Shown here: in pieces, positions 35,246 through 47,008 of the stretch
Layout: every line of letters begins with the position of its first letter
Position numbering within the stretch: the first letter of the stretch is position 1
The notes under the pieces: model-generated
The model's input: the letters and a program-made list of their open reading frames with translations, nothing else
Databases searched by the model: none
Told to the model about the DNA's origin: nothing
Made by a program: the position numbers and the translations under genes
Assembly: GCA_954871525.1 (NCBI GenBank)
Contig: OX940866.1
Location: forward strand, 14,035,001 to 14,099,000
Direction: 5' to 3'
DNA from: Parietaria judaica
Taxonomy: Eukaryota; Streptophyta; Magnoliopsida; Rosales; Urticaceae
DNA: 64,000 nt

Positions 35246-35775
35246 ACTGGGTTTGGGTTGACTTATGAGGAACGAGGTTGGGTTGACCTTTTCGGACTAG
35301 GATCGAGTTGAGTTTTTTTGGAACAGGGTCGGGTTGACTTTTTTTGGACTTTGGTCGGGTTAAATTTTTTGTACCAGATTCATGTTGACTTTTTTGGTAC
35401 AGGTTCGGGTTGACTTAGAGGAACCGGGTCGAGTTGACTTTATTGATAGGGGTCGAATCGAATTTTTTTTATCGGGATCGAGTTGAATTTTTGGGATCGG
35501 GTTTCTATTACTATGTCATTTAATAATAAAAAAGTCCAACTGGCCCCATTCCAAAAAAAGTCAACCTGACCCCGTTTCAAAACATTAACTCGACCCGATT
35601 ATGAAAAAGTCAACCCGAACCCTTACCGACCAAGTCAACATGAATCCGGTACGCAAAATTCAACTTGACAACTGTCTAAAAAATTCAACCCGACTCCGTT
35701 TTAAAAAAAGTCATGGTCCGAAAAAGTCAACTCAGCCTTGTTCCAAATAAGTCAACCCGAACCCGGTGTAAAGAA
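35246..35775. repeat. Inner tandem repeats forming a hairpin
   Basis: Units near gggtcgggttgacttttttg repeat with changes up to about 35495. After a short centre around 35510 the complementary units (aaaaagtcaacccgaccc type) run back to 35775. Confidence 0.85.
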
Positions 35776-38453
35776 TGTAGGGAATAATCCCTGTTAATTA
35801 TCGCGAATTGAACCGTCAGACCGTCCAGGTAACATTTAAAAATTATTTTAGGCGGAAAACATGTTATCCAACCAACGGTCCGAACATCGGATAATAACCA
35901 TATTACAAAGCCCGATAAATATTATGTAATTTAATATTCATAAATCATTATGAATAATCTAGTCTTTATAGGAAATAAATAGAAAGCAGTAAATGGTAAC
36001 ATTTATTAGCCTAATACGTTAGGCCGTACCTCTATTGTCGACTTCTGGCTGCGCGTTCTGAACTTGGCAGGGCTCTGCCGGTGCTGAGGGAAACTCCCGT
36101 GATCTTCCGGGATATTCTCCTGGATTCATCGTACCGAAGCGTGGGCTTCGCCAGCAAGACTCCGTCGCAAAATTTAAACTAATGGTTCTTTTTAAGCTTC
36201 CGGAGAACTAAGTCTCTTAAGCCGAACCAGAAAGAGAGATCAGAGGAAAAATTCGTAGACCCTAAGGAAGAAGGAGAGTTCGAATTTTTCTATGGGGAGA
36301 GGTGTGAAAAATGTGTAGAATGAGCTCCCTATTTATAGGCTCAAACTGTAACCGAATTAGAGAATTTCTCTCCCTTAATTTCGAATTCCATAATTAAATA
36401 TAATTAATTATTTCAATCCAATGGTCTAGATTTAATCTTATCAAAATCCAAGGGATATAATTAATTAGCGATTTAATTAAATAAGAAAAGACTTGGATAA
36501 AATAAAAAACCAATCTTATCCTCTTATCTTATCAAAATTCGAATTTATATATAATATATTTATATATATATTAAAATTTGAATTGTAATTATCTAGATCC
36601 AACGGTTGAGATAAATCTTTAAACCGATCTAATGGATCAAATTAATTTAGGAAAAAATCAAATATCTAAAGATTTAATAAAAACTTAATTGGAGTTTATC
36701 CATATATATAATTCGAAAATATATATATTATATATAATTAATTAATTTCCAATCTAACGGTAAAAATTAAATCTTAAACCGATCTAACGGATATAATTAA
36801 TTACATAAATTTGATAAACTAACTTGGTTACCAAGTTATTAATTTCGAATATATCAACTATCTTAATCCAACGGTTGATATTAAATCATAAGCTATCCAA
36901 TGGATTAAATTGATTTTAGGGTTTTTCTCAAATATCAAAACATTTGGTACTTATGCCGCAATTATGTAAAGACCAAAGCCGATCTATTCAAATGTCATAT
37001 TGTTCCACATTCCAAGGCATAATTCAATTTTACACATATATAATATATATAAATATATATTATTTATATATTAATATAAATCTATTAATTATTGATTAAT
37101 TATTAATAAGATATTAATAAATAAATTCGAATAATTAAATTATATTAATATCCTATGATATCAATATCACACATTCAAATGTCATGGTGTCACACAATCG
37201 TGACATGTGATTTAATTTCATAGTTTACCGAAACGATCACAAACTTAGAAATTCTCCAAATCCCAAACCGTGCGTCGAAATGACTCGGTTCCAAAAGTAA
37301 AGTTTCTTAGAATTTAATTTCCAACAACTTTAATATTGACAGAAAATCCAAATTCTACTTTATTTTGTCAATTAATTTCGGTTACCAAGATATGGTACTT
37401 TTGCCACGCTACTGATAAAACTATCTGATGTCTGTCACAGACTTCAGTTTTATGAGTCTTGCCAAATGATCTTAAAAACATTTCAAATGTTTTTATCACG
37501 TACGTATCATCCGTTACGGAGCTATCCTGGGGACCATGGACCCGTATCACTTAAGCTCCAACGAACTGCTAGGGTGTTTGTCAAACCTCGGTGTTACTCC
37601 ACTATAAACCCGAGGCTGCACTCTTTAGTGATACAATATATATTATTCCCTTAAATACAGTAGGGTGTCCATTGATACAATCAAATTCAGGTTATTGATC
37701 TTTCACTTAATGATCCACACACGAGCAGGCGGTTTCTACCGTTATGCCCCTCATTGCATTTTCATCCTTGACTCAGTCAGTAATATTATGAGTAACCCAC
37801 TTATGATTTCGATTCATAAGTTGCGCACGGGTACCTCTCACTTCTCACCACCGACAATCAAGGGAATCATCATGACTCTGAAGAGAGCTGTATGATGCCC
37901 ATGTCTATGACCAAGCTACCATTACTGCTGACTATCATGTTCCCAAAATAATAGTGTTGGGAACAACGGTCACTCAAGGTCACTCAGGACTTAGATCGAA
38001 TATCCATTTGATCATCTACGAGAGACTCAACTCCAAGTTATCAATGACGGTCTTATATGATAACTTCCGGAGTTTAAGTCAGGTCCAGTCCAGCATGAAG
38101 ACACTTCATACTTAACGCACTTCTAGTGAGTGTGAAACACACAAAATCCAGAATAGGATTGTCACTTAGTCACATTAATGACCTTATATGATTAATGGGC
38201 TCCCACCCAGTTAATAAGGTCACGGACATTTCAAGTTCATTTATTATGATTATTAATTCTTCCTCACATTGACTCTGTTGTGATAATAATAACATAATTG
38301 TATCTTTTATGAACTAAGGATCAAACATTCTATTTTACTCTACCAGAAACTATAATAAGATTATCATAATAAGCACCATCTTTATTCAACGACTTGTCAT
38401 AATCTTTTACAAATGGATAAAAATATCTTGTTTAAGGACACATATGTCCAACA
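35776..38453 (-). mobile_element. Long LTR-like insertion (2.7 kb) in the foldback
   Basis: The segment interrupts the palindrome, begins TGTAGGGAATAATCC and ends ATGTCCAACA, giving TG...CA ends. On the minus strand a TATA box (cctataaataggg, about 36328-36340) precedes a transcribed-type leader. It may be a solo LTR of a large retrotransposon or two joined pieces. The flanks aagaa and aaaag do not form a clean duplication. No coding domain was seen; short frames in 37360-37900 carry no motif. Confidence 0.55.
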
Positions 38454-38918
38454 AAAAGTACATATGTTTCTATTACTATATCACTTATCAATAAGTTTCT
38501 TATTTTTGTCAAGATATAACGTGAAGTGAATGTGGTTTTAGTGGTTATGTTGTCTTTTTTTGAGGGGGAAGCTGATGAGTTCGAGTCCTACCAAAGTTAT
38601 AATATTTTAACCTATATTTAGATGACGTCAGCAACCGAAAAAAAATATAAAAAATGGTTTATCACGGCATAAATACCCAAACTTTGGTTTATTACGACAT
38701 AAATACCCAAAGTTTGGATGATGTGGCGGTCAACAACCACGTGGCATGCCACGTGGAAAGAGGCTAACGGCCACGTGGACGACACCGTTAGTGGATGGAC
38801 GGAAAAAACTGGTCAACGCCCCAAAACGTACTTTGGGTACTTTTGCCACCACTTTTCGATTTTGGTTACACGAGGGGTTCTTTGACAAAAGTTTGGGTAT
38901 TTTTACCGTCATTAACCC
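38454..38918 (-). repeat. Right inverted arm of foldback element
   Basis: Complement of 34771-35240. Contains gatgagttcgagtcctacc (about 38576), which resembles a tRNA B box. Confidence 0.85.
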
Positions 38919-39022
38919 TAAATAAATAAATTTGATTATAACAATTTGAGTAAGATATTTGCATCATAAAAAAGGAAAAAAAGAAAAGATAAATATATTA
39001 GAGAGTTGATTTTATTATAGTT

Positions 39023-39056
<34 letters not shown>

Positions 39057-39364
39057 GGGAAACTTCAATTTGTGTGCCCGGTAGAGCATGTGTTTTTGGA
39101 AAAGTACCCGACTTTGTTAAATTACAAAACTATTCCCGAAATCAGATTTAACCCAAGCCTATAGTTAACTTAACTCACCCAAAACCCAAACATTATTTTT
39201 TTTCCTCTCTCTTTTCCCTTCGAGCACTCTCTCCTCTTTCCCTCCCGTGGCTCTATCGAACCCAGCCCACGATCGACGCGCCTCGCTCTCGCCGTCGCCG
39301 TCGCCTCAGACCACGCCCTGAGTGGTCCGTCGTTCGTCTCCGGTGAGCTTCTTCTCTCCTTCCG

Positions 39365-39469
39365 ATGGAGCATGGGGATATGCGATCCTTAGCAGAGGCC
39401 TGTGACAAGCTGGGCTGGAAAACAACCACCAAGATTCAGACCGAAGCCATTCCTCATGCACTCGAAGGT
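39365..39469 (+). pseudogene. Captured DEAD-box RNA helicase exon (Q-motif)
   Basis: After an ATG the frame reads [20 protein letters not shown] then IPHALEG, the N-terminal Q-motif region of DDX47/RH10-like DEAD-box helicases (Trp-aromatic group plus the invariant Gln). It ends at a plausible donor (ggttcgatc). The ATPase motifs I-VI are absent. Preceded by a CT-rich leader like a 5' UTR. The host parent would act in rRNA processing; this piece cannot. Confidence 0.75.
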
Positions 39470-39805
39470 TCGATCTCTCTTCTATGTCACCACTGTTTGG
39501 CTAAGTCTTTGTTCAAAGCAATGATGCTCACTGAAACTGTGTGTTTTCCAAATTATTGAACCTGATTCTACGGTTTCTGCCTTTTGAGGGTTTAGATTCT
39601 AGGGTTTTAAACTCAGTCGACTGAATTCTAAGGTTGCTAGTCAGGTTTGAATTTTAGTGTTTGAAACTCAGGTTAGACAACAATATAGAATTATTTTGGT
39701 TTGAATGCACTCAAACTGTTTGTTTATATGCCTCAATTAGAAAGTGGCTTGGAATTCATATGCAAACTTTGATAAATGCTTTACAAAAGACTCTTATTTA
39801 TAAAC
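39470..39805 (+). other. Intron-like joiner between two captured exons
   Basis: T-rich sequence starting at the helicase donor and ending ...ttatttataaacag, a good acceptor, directly before the L3 exon. It could be parts of introns from both parent genes fused together. Confidence 0.6.
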
Positions 39806-40106
39806 AGAGCTGCACAAGAAGGAGGCTGCTGCGGCGGTGACTATCAATTAAGCACCACCGATGGTTGTGGTCAGTGTTGTTAGCTACATCAAGACGCCGC
39901 GCGGTCTCTGGTGTTTGAGCACAATCTGGGTTCAGCATCTCAGTGAAGAGCTGAAGAGGAGATTCTACAAGAACTGGTGCAAGTCCAAGAAGAAGGCTTT
40001 CACCAAATACGCCAGGAAGTTTGACTCCGAGGAGGGCAACCTCTCCAGCTCGACTCCGAAGGAGCTCGGGAAGCTCGAGGAGCTCTTCATGGGCAGAACG
40101 ATCTAA
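39806..40106 (+). pseudogene. Captured ribosomal protein L3 exon fragment
   Basis: Reads LHKKEAAAAVTIN then a TAA, and continues in frame with [35 protein letters not shown] and [15 protein letters not shown]. This matches the central region of cytosolic ribosomal protein L3 (uL3), including the hallmark TPRGL...HLSEE...RRFYKNW block. The in-frame TAA and the missing N- and C-terminal parts make it nonfunctional as a ribosomal protein. The frame then runs to a TAA at 40104-40106. Confidence 0.9.
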
Positions 40107-40310
40107 TACTACTCGTGACTTAAACAAATTAATTCTAGTCGCACGCCAAGTGTTCGACGGAAGTTCTGTTAAAAATGTCGAGTGATATCTGTTATTTGAT
40201 TCTTGTGCATTTTTTTTAAAATGAAATATGATTATCTCTTGAAACTTTATTTATAATTTGTACAACAATTATCATACCATACAAAATGATTTTTAATAAA
40301 ATAAATCAAC

Positions 40311-42954
40311 ATAAACATTTTTATCCTAAACATAAACAGTTTTTGCCTAAACATAAACAGTTTTTGGGGTAAACAAAAAGTATTTATGTTTAGGCAAAAA
40401 ATATTTATGTGTTCGACAAAAATTATTTATTTATAGGCAAAAAGTATTTATGTATAGGCAAAAACTATTTATGTTGAGTTATTTTATTTTGGGCTAAACA
40501 AAAACTGTTTAGGTATAGCCAAAAAGTATTTATGTTAAGGCAAAAACTATTTATTTTGATTTATATTATTTTGGGTTAAACAAAAACTGTTTATGTTTAG
40601 GCAAAAAATATTTATGTGTTCGACAAAAACTATTTATGTATTGGCAAAAAGTATTTATGTATAGGCAAAAACTATTTATGTTGAGTTATTTTATTTTGGG
40701 CTAAACAGAAACTGTTTATGTATAGCCAAAAAGTATTTATGTTAAGGCAAAAATTATTTATGTTGATTTATATTATTTTGGGTTAAACAAAAACTGTTTA
40801 TGTTTAGGAAAAAAATATTTATGTGTTCGACAAAAACTATTTATGTATAGGCAAAAAGTATTTATGTATAGGCAAAAACTATTTATGTTGAGTTATTTTA
40901 TTTTGGGCTAAACAGAAACTGTAGATGTATAGCCAAAAAGTATTTATGTTAAGGCAAAAACTATTTATGTTGATTTATTTTATTTTGGGTTAAACAAAAA
41001 GTATTTATGTTTAGGCAAAAAATATTTATGTGTTCGACAAAAACTATTTATGTATAGGCAAAAAGTATTTATGTATAGGCAAAAACTATTTATGTTGAGT
41101 TATTTTATTTTGGGCTAAACAGAAACTGTTTATGTATAACCAAAAAGTATTTATGTTAAGGCAAAAACTATTTATGTTGATTTATTTTATTTTGGGTTAA
41201 ATAAAAAGTATTTATGTTTAGGAAAAAAATATTTATGTGTTCGACAAAAACTATTTATGTATAGGCAAAAACTATTTATGTTGAATTATTTTATTTTGGG
41301 CTAAACAGAAACTGTTTATGAATAGGTAAAAACTATTTATGTTAAGGCAAAAACTATTTATGTTGATTTATTTTATTTTGGGTTAAACAAAAACTGTTTA
41401 TGTTTAGGCAAAAAATATTTATGTGTTCGACAAAAAATATTTATGTATAGGCAAAAAGTATTTACGTATAGGCAAAAAGTATTTATGTTGAGTTATTTTA
41501 TTTTGGGCTAAACAGAAACTGTTTATGTATAGCCAAAAAGTATTTATGTTAAGGAAAAAACTATTTATGTTGATTTATATTATTTTGGGTTAAACAAAAA
41601 CTGTTTATGTTTAGGCAAAAAATATTGATGTGTTCGACAAAAACTGTTTATGTATAGGCAAAAAGTATTTATGTATAGGCAAAAACTATTTATGTTGAGT
41701 TATTTTATTTTGGGCTAAACAGAAACTGTTTATGTATAGCCAAAAAGTATTTATGTAAAGGCAAAAACTATTTATGTTGATTTATTTTATTTTGGGTTAA
41801 ACAAAAAGTGTTTATGTTTAGGCAAAAAATATTTATGTGTTCGACAAAAACTATTTATGTATAGGCAAAAAGTATTTATGTATTGGCAAAAACTATTTAT
41901 GTTGAGTTATTTTATTTTGGGCTAAACAGAAACTGTTTATGTATAGCCAAAAAGTATTTATGTATAGACAAAAACTATTTATGTTGATTTATTTTATTTT
42001 GGGTTAAACAAAAAGTTTTTATGTTTAGGCAAAAAATATTTATGTGTTCGACAAAAACTATTTATGTTTAGGCAATAAGTATTTATGTATAGGCAAAAAC
42101 TATTTATGTTGAGTTATTTTATTTTGGGCTAAACAGAAACTGCTTATGTATAGGCAAAACGTATTTATGTTAAGGCAAAAACTATTTATGTTGATTTATA
42201 TTATTTTGGGTTAAACAAAAACTGTTTATGTTTAGGCAAAAAATATTTATGTGTTCGACAAAAACTATTTATGTATAGGCAAAAAGTATTTATGTATAGG
42301 CAAAAACTATTTATGTTGACTTATTTTATTTTGGGCTAAACAGAAAATGTTTATGTATAGCCAAAAAGTATTTATGATAAGGCAAAAACTATTTATGTTG
42401 ATTTATTTTATTTTGGGTTAAACAAAAAGTATTTATGTTTAGGCAAAAAATATTTATGTGTTCGACAAAAACTATTTATGTATAGGCAAAAAGTATTTAT
42501 GTATAGGCAAAAACTATTTATGTTGAGTTATTTTATTTTGGGCTAAACAGAAACTGTTTATGTATAGCCAAAAAGTATTTATGTTAAGGCAAAAACTATT
42601 TATGTTGATTTATTTTATTTTGGGTTAAACAAAAAGTATTTATGTTTAGGCAAAAAATATTTATGTGTTCGACAAAAACTATTTATGTTTAGGCAATAAG
42701 TATTTATGTATAGGCAAAAACTATTTATGTTGAGTTATTTTATTTTGGGCTAAACAGAAACTGCTTATGTATAGGCAAAAAGTATTTATGTTAAGGCAAA
42801 AACTATTTATGTTGATTTATATTATTTTGGGTTAAACAAAAATTGTTTATGTTTAGGCAAAAAATATTTATGTGTTCGACAAAAACTATTTATGTATAGG
42901 CAAAAAACTATTTAGTTGAGTTATTTTATTTTGGGCTAAACAGAAACTGTTTAT
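40311..42954. repeat. Higher-order tandem array B, first block
   Basis: Built from about 20-bp units (aggcaaaaactatttatgta) arranged in a higher-order repeat of about 207 bp, marked by tgtgttcgacaaaaac roughly every 207 bp (about 13 copies). The first units (40311-40370) are in inverted orientation. Confidence 0.95.
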
Positions 42955-43736
42955 TGTTAAGTCGGATTTGGTCAAATCCATCCTCAACACCACTCGTGTC
43001 GTTTTGTCAATAAACGACATGAAGGAGGCGAGGAAGTTCACCAGCGAAGAGGGAGTTATCCCCGAGGAAGGACATCCCCGAGGAGGAATACCCCGAGGAG
43101 GTTGATCAGCGAGGGGACGCAGCCACGCGAGCAAGCGGGTCGCGATGAAGCGTCCCATCACGACTCGACGAGGAACTTCATCATGATGATTATGCAGAGC
43201 CCGGTGACAGCCGAAGAGACGTGCATTTAATGAAGCCGACCTACTCACTCGATGAGAGCGTCAGCGACGGAGGCCTGCAAAGCCGAATGACGGCTGACGA
43301 GACGCGCATTTAATGCGGCGCACCTACCCATTACGGGAGCATGCTCGGAGGTGACATAAAGTGAGGATAAACCCCGCTGCCTTCAAATCACGTCAGAGAG
43401 TGATGATTAAAGAGGAAAAGGGCGGGAAGGATAGAAGGGGAAAGTATTGTAAACTCTATAAAAGGCAAGATAAGCCTCATTTTGTAGAGGTTGGTTGGTT
43501 TGTGATTCGAACAAAAGGGAGAGAAAAAAGACTCAGCAAAAGCAAGAAAAGAGATCTTGTAATAGAATTATCTGAGGCTCATGATCCTTCATCTGTCCAG
43601 CTATTTAACGGAAGAAAACCGAGCTCATTTCGGAAATCATAATAAAACAGAGATACTCATCATTTGCTGTCATTTTATTTATTATTTGATGATTGTCTTT
43701 GTGACTGGAAAAGGGTGGTGAAAAACCCCCTCTACA
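42955..43736 (+). repeat. Ty3/gypsy-type LTR inside array B
   Basis: Runs from TGTTAAGTCGG to CCCCTCTACA (782 bp) and interrupts the tandem array. A TATA box (ctctataaaaggc, about 43456-43468) and a plausible transcript start follow. A typical gypsy primer-site sequence comes directly after. Repeated gacg(t/c)gcatttaatg words occur near 43216 and 43303. No second LTR was found on the right. Confidence 0.75.
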
Positions 43737-43738
43737 GT

Positions 43739-43757
43739 TTGGCGCCCACCGAGGGGC
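43739..43757 (+). promoter_or_regulatory. Gypsy-type primer binding site
   Basis: ttggcgcccaccgagggg two bases after the LTR matches the TGGCGCCCACCG pattern seen at primer sites of plant Tat/Retand-like gypsy elements. The exact tRNA was not determined. Confidence 0.75.
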
Positions 43758-44202
43758 TTTGTTTTCTTTCTAACTCACAGCCAGGAATTTGGAGGGACAT
43801 GACGCTATCAAACGACGCCATCGTCAGCGACGCGCTCGACGGGTGAGAGCGCGAAAATAGCAAGCAGAGTATAAAGAGGCAACTTAAGGGACATGAGTGA
43901 CGTAAGAAGGGGAGACGTACGGACTCCTTGCATTTAAGAGAAGCCGATTGATAGACGGTTGGTCAGAAAAAGGAGTGCACGCGTATCAACGAATGGGAGC
44001 AACTTCCGAAGCGTTGTGAAGCGACAGCGAAAGAGAGGATGCGAAGAGTCGCTTGCGAAACAATCAACGTTTATAAAATGGGAAGTTTGGAGAAGATAAA
44101 AAACAACGAGTCTGCGGAAATAGAAACCAACTCGGTTAACTCCCAGATAAGTATCGTTCTCTCAACCCAGAAAACAAAAGATCCTTTCTCACTCCGAAAC
44201 CA
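43758..44202 (+). other. Leader between gypsy primer site and F-box frame
   Basis: Moderately GC-rich sequence with no gag, protease or other retroelement motif. Short open frames (for example 44039-44308) overlap the F-box frame and are shadows. Confidence 0.5.
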
Positions 44203-45039
44203 GTGCTTGCTAGTGTTTTTGAAATACAGGCCGGGAAAGCACACGAGGAGAAGATGGCGCCCAGAGAAGGAGATGCTGGCCAGAGTCACACAGACGAGCC
44301 AGAGATGATCGTGGATGAAGACTGGGGATGGCCCAAGGAGGGCGCAACTGAGGCACGAGGAGGAGATGATTACGAGATGACGGACTTCTGGAAGCACGAG
44401 AAATGGCCGGAAAGCAGCGAGCCATGTCCAATGGACGAGGACATCGCGGAGGGCCAGCGGGACCAAGAGCAGTCAAGGATCTCGGGTGAACCACACCCCG
44501 CGCTGGAACTGGTTCTGCCATATCTTACGCCCGAGGAGCTCCTCGCGGTGGAGATGGTATGCACGTCGCTGCGCGACGAGGTTCGGGGAAACAGCCTTCT
44601 GTGGCGCAACATCAGCATCTACAACCCGTTGAGCGAGCGGATGGAAGACGACAATCTCCTGAGGCTGGCAAGGAGATCTCAAGGGAAGATGGAGATTTTG
44701 ACGTTGGATGGGTGCTTCGAGATCACCAACACCGCGGTGGAGACGATCATGCGGGGCAACCCGACGCTCGTGAAGCTATGCCTGCCACGCTGCCACCAAA
44801 TCACCTTGGATGACGTGGTCAGCAACTTGTCCACCATCGAGCACGGGATAAAATTCCTGAGGGTCAACGGTTTATTTCCCAGGTTCGTGGAGGGAACCAA
44901 GGTCAAACTTGAGGACCTTCCCCCTTTGCTCGCGGCAGGGAATCCAGCCGACCATTCCGAGGAACAGGCGCATGCCTCACGCGGTCGTCTGCTCGACATG
45001 GAATTCTGCAGACGGTGCGACAGAAATGTCCCGGTCTAA
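44203..45039 (+). CDS. F-box protein-like frame (SKIP14 type), captured
   Basis: Encodes up to 278 residues; an alternative start is the ATG at 44254. A Glu/Asp-rich N-terminus precedes an F-box (LVLPYLTPEELLAVEMVCTS then LRDEV...SLLWRNI, about residues 103-140). Leucine-rich-repeat-like units follow (LTLDGCFEITNTAVETI, LCLPRCHQITLDDVVSNL), then a Cys pair (FCRRCDR) near the stop. This architecture resembles SKIP14-like F-box proteins, which recruit substrates to SCF ubiquitin ligases. The frame has no intron or stop and is GC-rich, unlike the AT-rich array around it. It follows a gypsy LTR and primer site where gag would be, suggesting a retrotransposon-borne cDNA. Expression is unknown. Confidence 0.7.
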   Translation: MLASVFEIQAGKAHEEKMAPREGDAGQSHTDEPEMIVDEDWGWPKEGATEARGGDDYEMTDFWKHEKWPESSEPCPMDEDIAEGQRDQEQSRISGEPHPALELVLPYLTPEELLAVEMVCTSLRDEVRGNSLLWRNISIYNPLSERMEDDNLLRLARRSQGKMEILTLDGCFEITNTAVETIMRGNPTLVKLCLPRCHQITLDDVVSNLSTIEHGIKFLRVNGLFPRFVEGTKVKLEDLPPLLAAGNPADHSEEQAHASRGRLLDMEFCRRCDRNVPV

Positions 45040-45104
45040 GCGAAGCCAACGAGGATTCAAGCAGGAGACTCCGTCCGCCCGCCGTGTTTTGGGCAATGGC
45101 GGGA

Positions 45105-47008
45105 TAAATATTTATGTGTTCGACAAAAACTAATTATGTATAGGCAAAAAGTATTTATGTATAGGCAAAAACTATTTATGTTGAGTTATTTTATTTTGGG
45201 CTAAACTGAAACTGTTTATGTATAGCCAAAAAGTATTTATGTTAAGGCAAAAACTATTTATGTTGATTTATTTTATTTTGGGTTAAACAAAAAGTATTTA
45301 TGTTTAGGCAAAAATTATTTATGTGTTCGACAAAAACTATTTATGTATAGGCAAAAAGTATTTATGTATAGGCAAAAACTATTTATGTATAGGCAAAAAA
45401 CTATTTAGTTGAGTTATTTTATTTTGGGCTAAACAAAAACTGTTTATGTATAGCCAAAAAGTATTTATGTTAAGGCAAAAACTATTTATGTTGATTTATA
45501 TTATTTTGGGTTAAACAAAAAATATTTATGTGTTCGACAAAAACTATTTATGTATAGGCAAAAAGTATTTATGTATAGGCAAAAACTATTTATGTTGAGT
45601 TATTTTATTTTGGGCTAAACAGAAACTGCTTATGTATAGGCAAAAAGTATTTATGTTAAGGCAAAAACTATTTATGTTGATTTATATTATTTTGGGTTAA
45701 ACAAAAACTGTTTATGTTTAGGCAAAAAATATTTATGTGTTCGACAAAAACTATTTATGTATAGGCAAAAACTATTTATATATAGGCCAAAAAAACTATT
45801 TAGTTGAGTTATTTTATTTTGGGCTAAACAGAAACTGTTTATGTATAGCCAAAAAGTATTTATGTTAAGGCAAAAACTATTTATGTTGATTTATATTATT
45901 TTTGGTTAAACAAAAAATATTTATGTGTTCGACAAAAACTATTTATGTATAGGCAAAAAGTATTTATGTATAGGCAAAAACCATTTATGTTGAGTTATTT
46001 TATTTTGGGCTAAACAAAAACTGTTTATGTATAGCCAAAAATTATTTATGTTAAGGCAAAAACTATTTATGTTGATTTATATTATTTTGGGTTAAACAAA
46101 AACTGTTTATGTTTAGGAAAATAATATTTATGTGTTCGACAAAAACTATTTATGTATAGGCAAAAACTATTTATGTTGAGTTATTTTATTTTGGGCTAAA
46201 CAGAAACTGTTTATGTATAGCAAAAAAGTATTTATGTTAAGGCAAAAACTATTTATGTTGATTTATTTTATTTTGGGTTAAACAAAAAGTATTTATGTTT
46301 AGGCAAAAAAATATTTATGTGTTCGACAAAAACTATTTATGTATAGGCAAAAAGTATTTATGTATAGGCAAAAACTATTTATGTTGAGTTATTTTATTTT
46401 GGGCTAAACATAAACTGTTTATGTATAGGCATAAACTATTTATGTTAAGGCAAAAATACTTTTTGCCTAAACATAACACTTTTTGCCTAAACATAAATAC
46501 TTTTTTATACAGTTTTTTTAAACCAAAAATAAAATAAATCAGCATAAACACTTTTTACCTAAACATAAACACTTTTTGCCTAAACATAAATACTTTTTTT
46601 TAAACAGTTTTTTTTAAACCGAAAATAAGATAAATCAACATAAACACTTTTTGCCTAAACATAAACAGTTTTTGCCTAAACATAAATACTTTTTTAAACA
46701 GTTTTTTTAAACCGAAAATAAAATAAATCAACATAAACAGTTTTTGCCTAAACATAAACAGTTTTTGCCTAATCATAAGTACTTTTTTAAACAGTTTTTT
46801 TAAACCGAAAATAAAATAAATCAGCATAAACACTTTTTGTCTAAACATAAACACTTTTTGCCTAAACATAAATACTTTTTTAAACAGTTTTTTTAAACCG
46901 AAATTAAAATAAATCAACATAAACACTTTTTTCCTATACATAAACAGTTTTTGCCTAAACATAAATACTTTTTTAAACAATTTTTTTAAACCGAAAATAA
47001 AATAAATC
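45105..47008. repeat. Array B, second block, ending in inverted units
   Basis: Continues the 207-bp higher-order repeat for about seven copies. At about 46447 the orientation flips: from there to 47008 units read cctaaacataaacacttttt, the complement of the earlier units. Both outer edges of the array are therefore inverted relative to its body. Confidence 0.95.

Larger units (their letters stand above)
34771..38918. mobile_element. Foldback element with long inverted arms
   Basis: The left arm starts gggttaatgacgg (34771) and the right arm ends ccgtcattaaccc (38918). The arms stay complementary for about 470 bp (34771-35240 against 38454-38918). Inside, gggtcgggttgactttttt-type tandem repeats (35246-35495) face their complement (35531-35775). 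Without the LTR at 35776-38453 the element is about 1.47 kb and nearly all palindrome. Long arms and the absence of a gene suit a Mutator-like or foldback element. A 9-bp duplication was not convincing. Confidence 0.75.
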
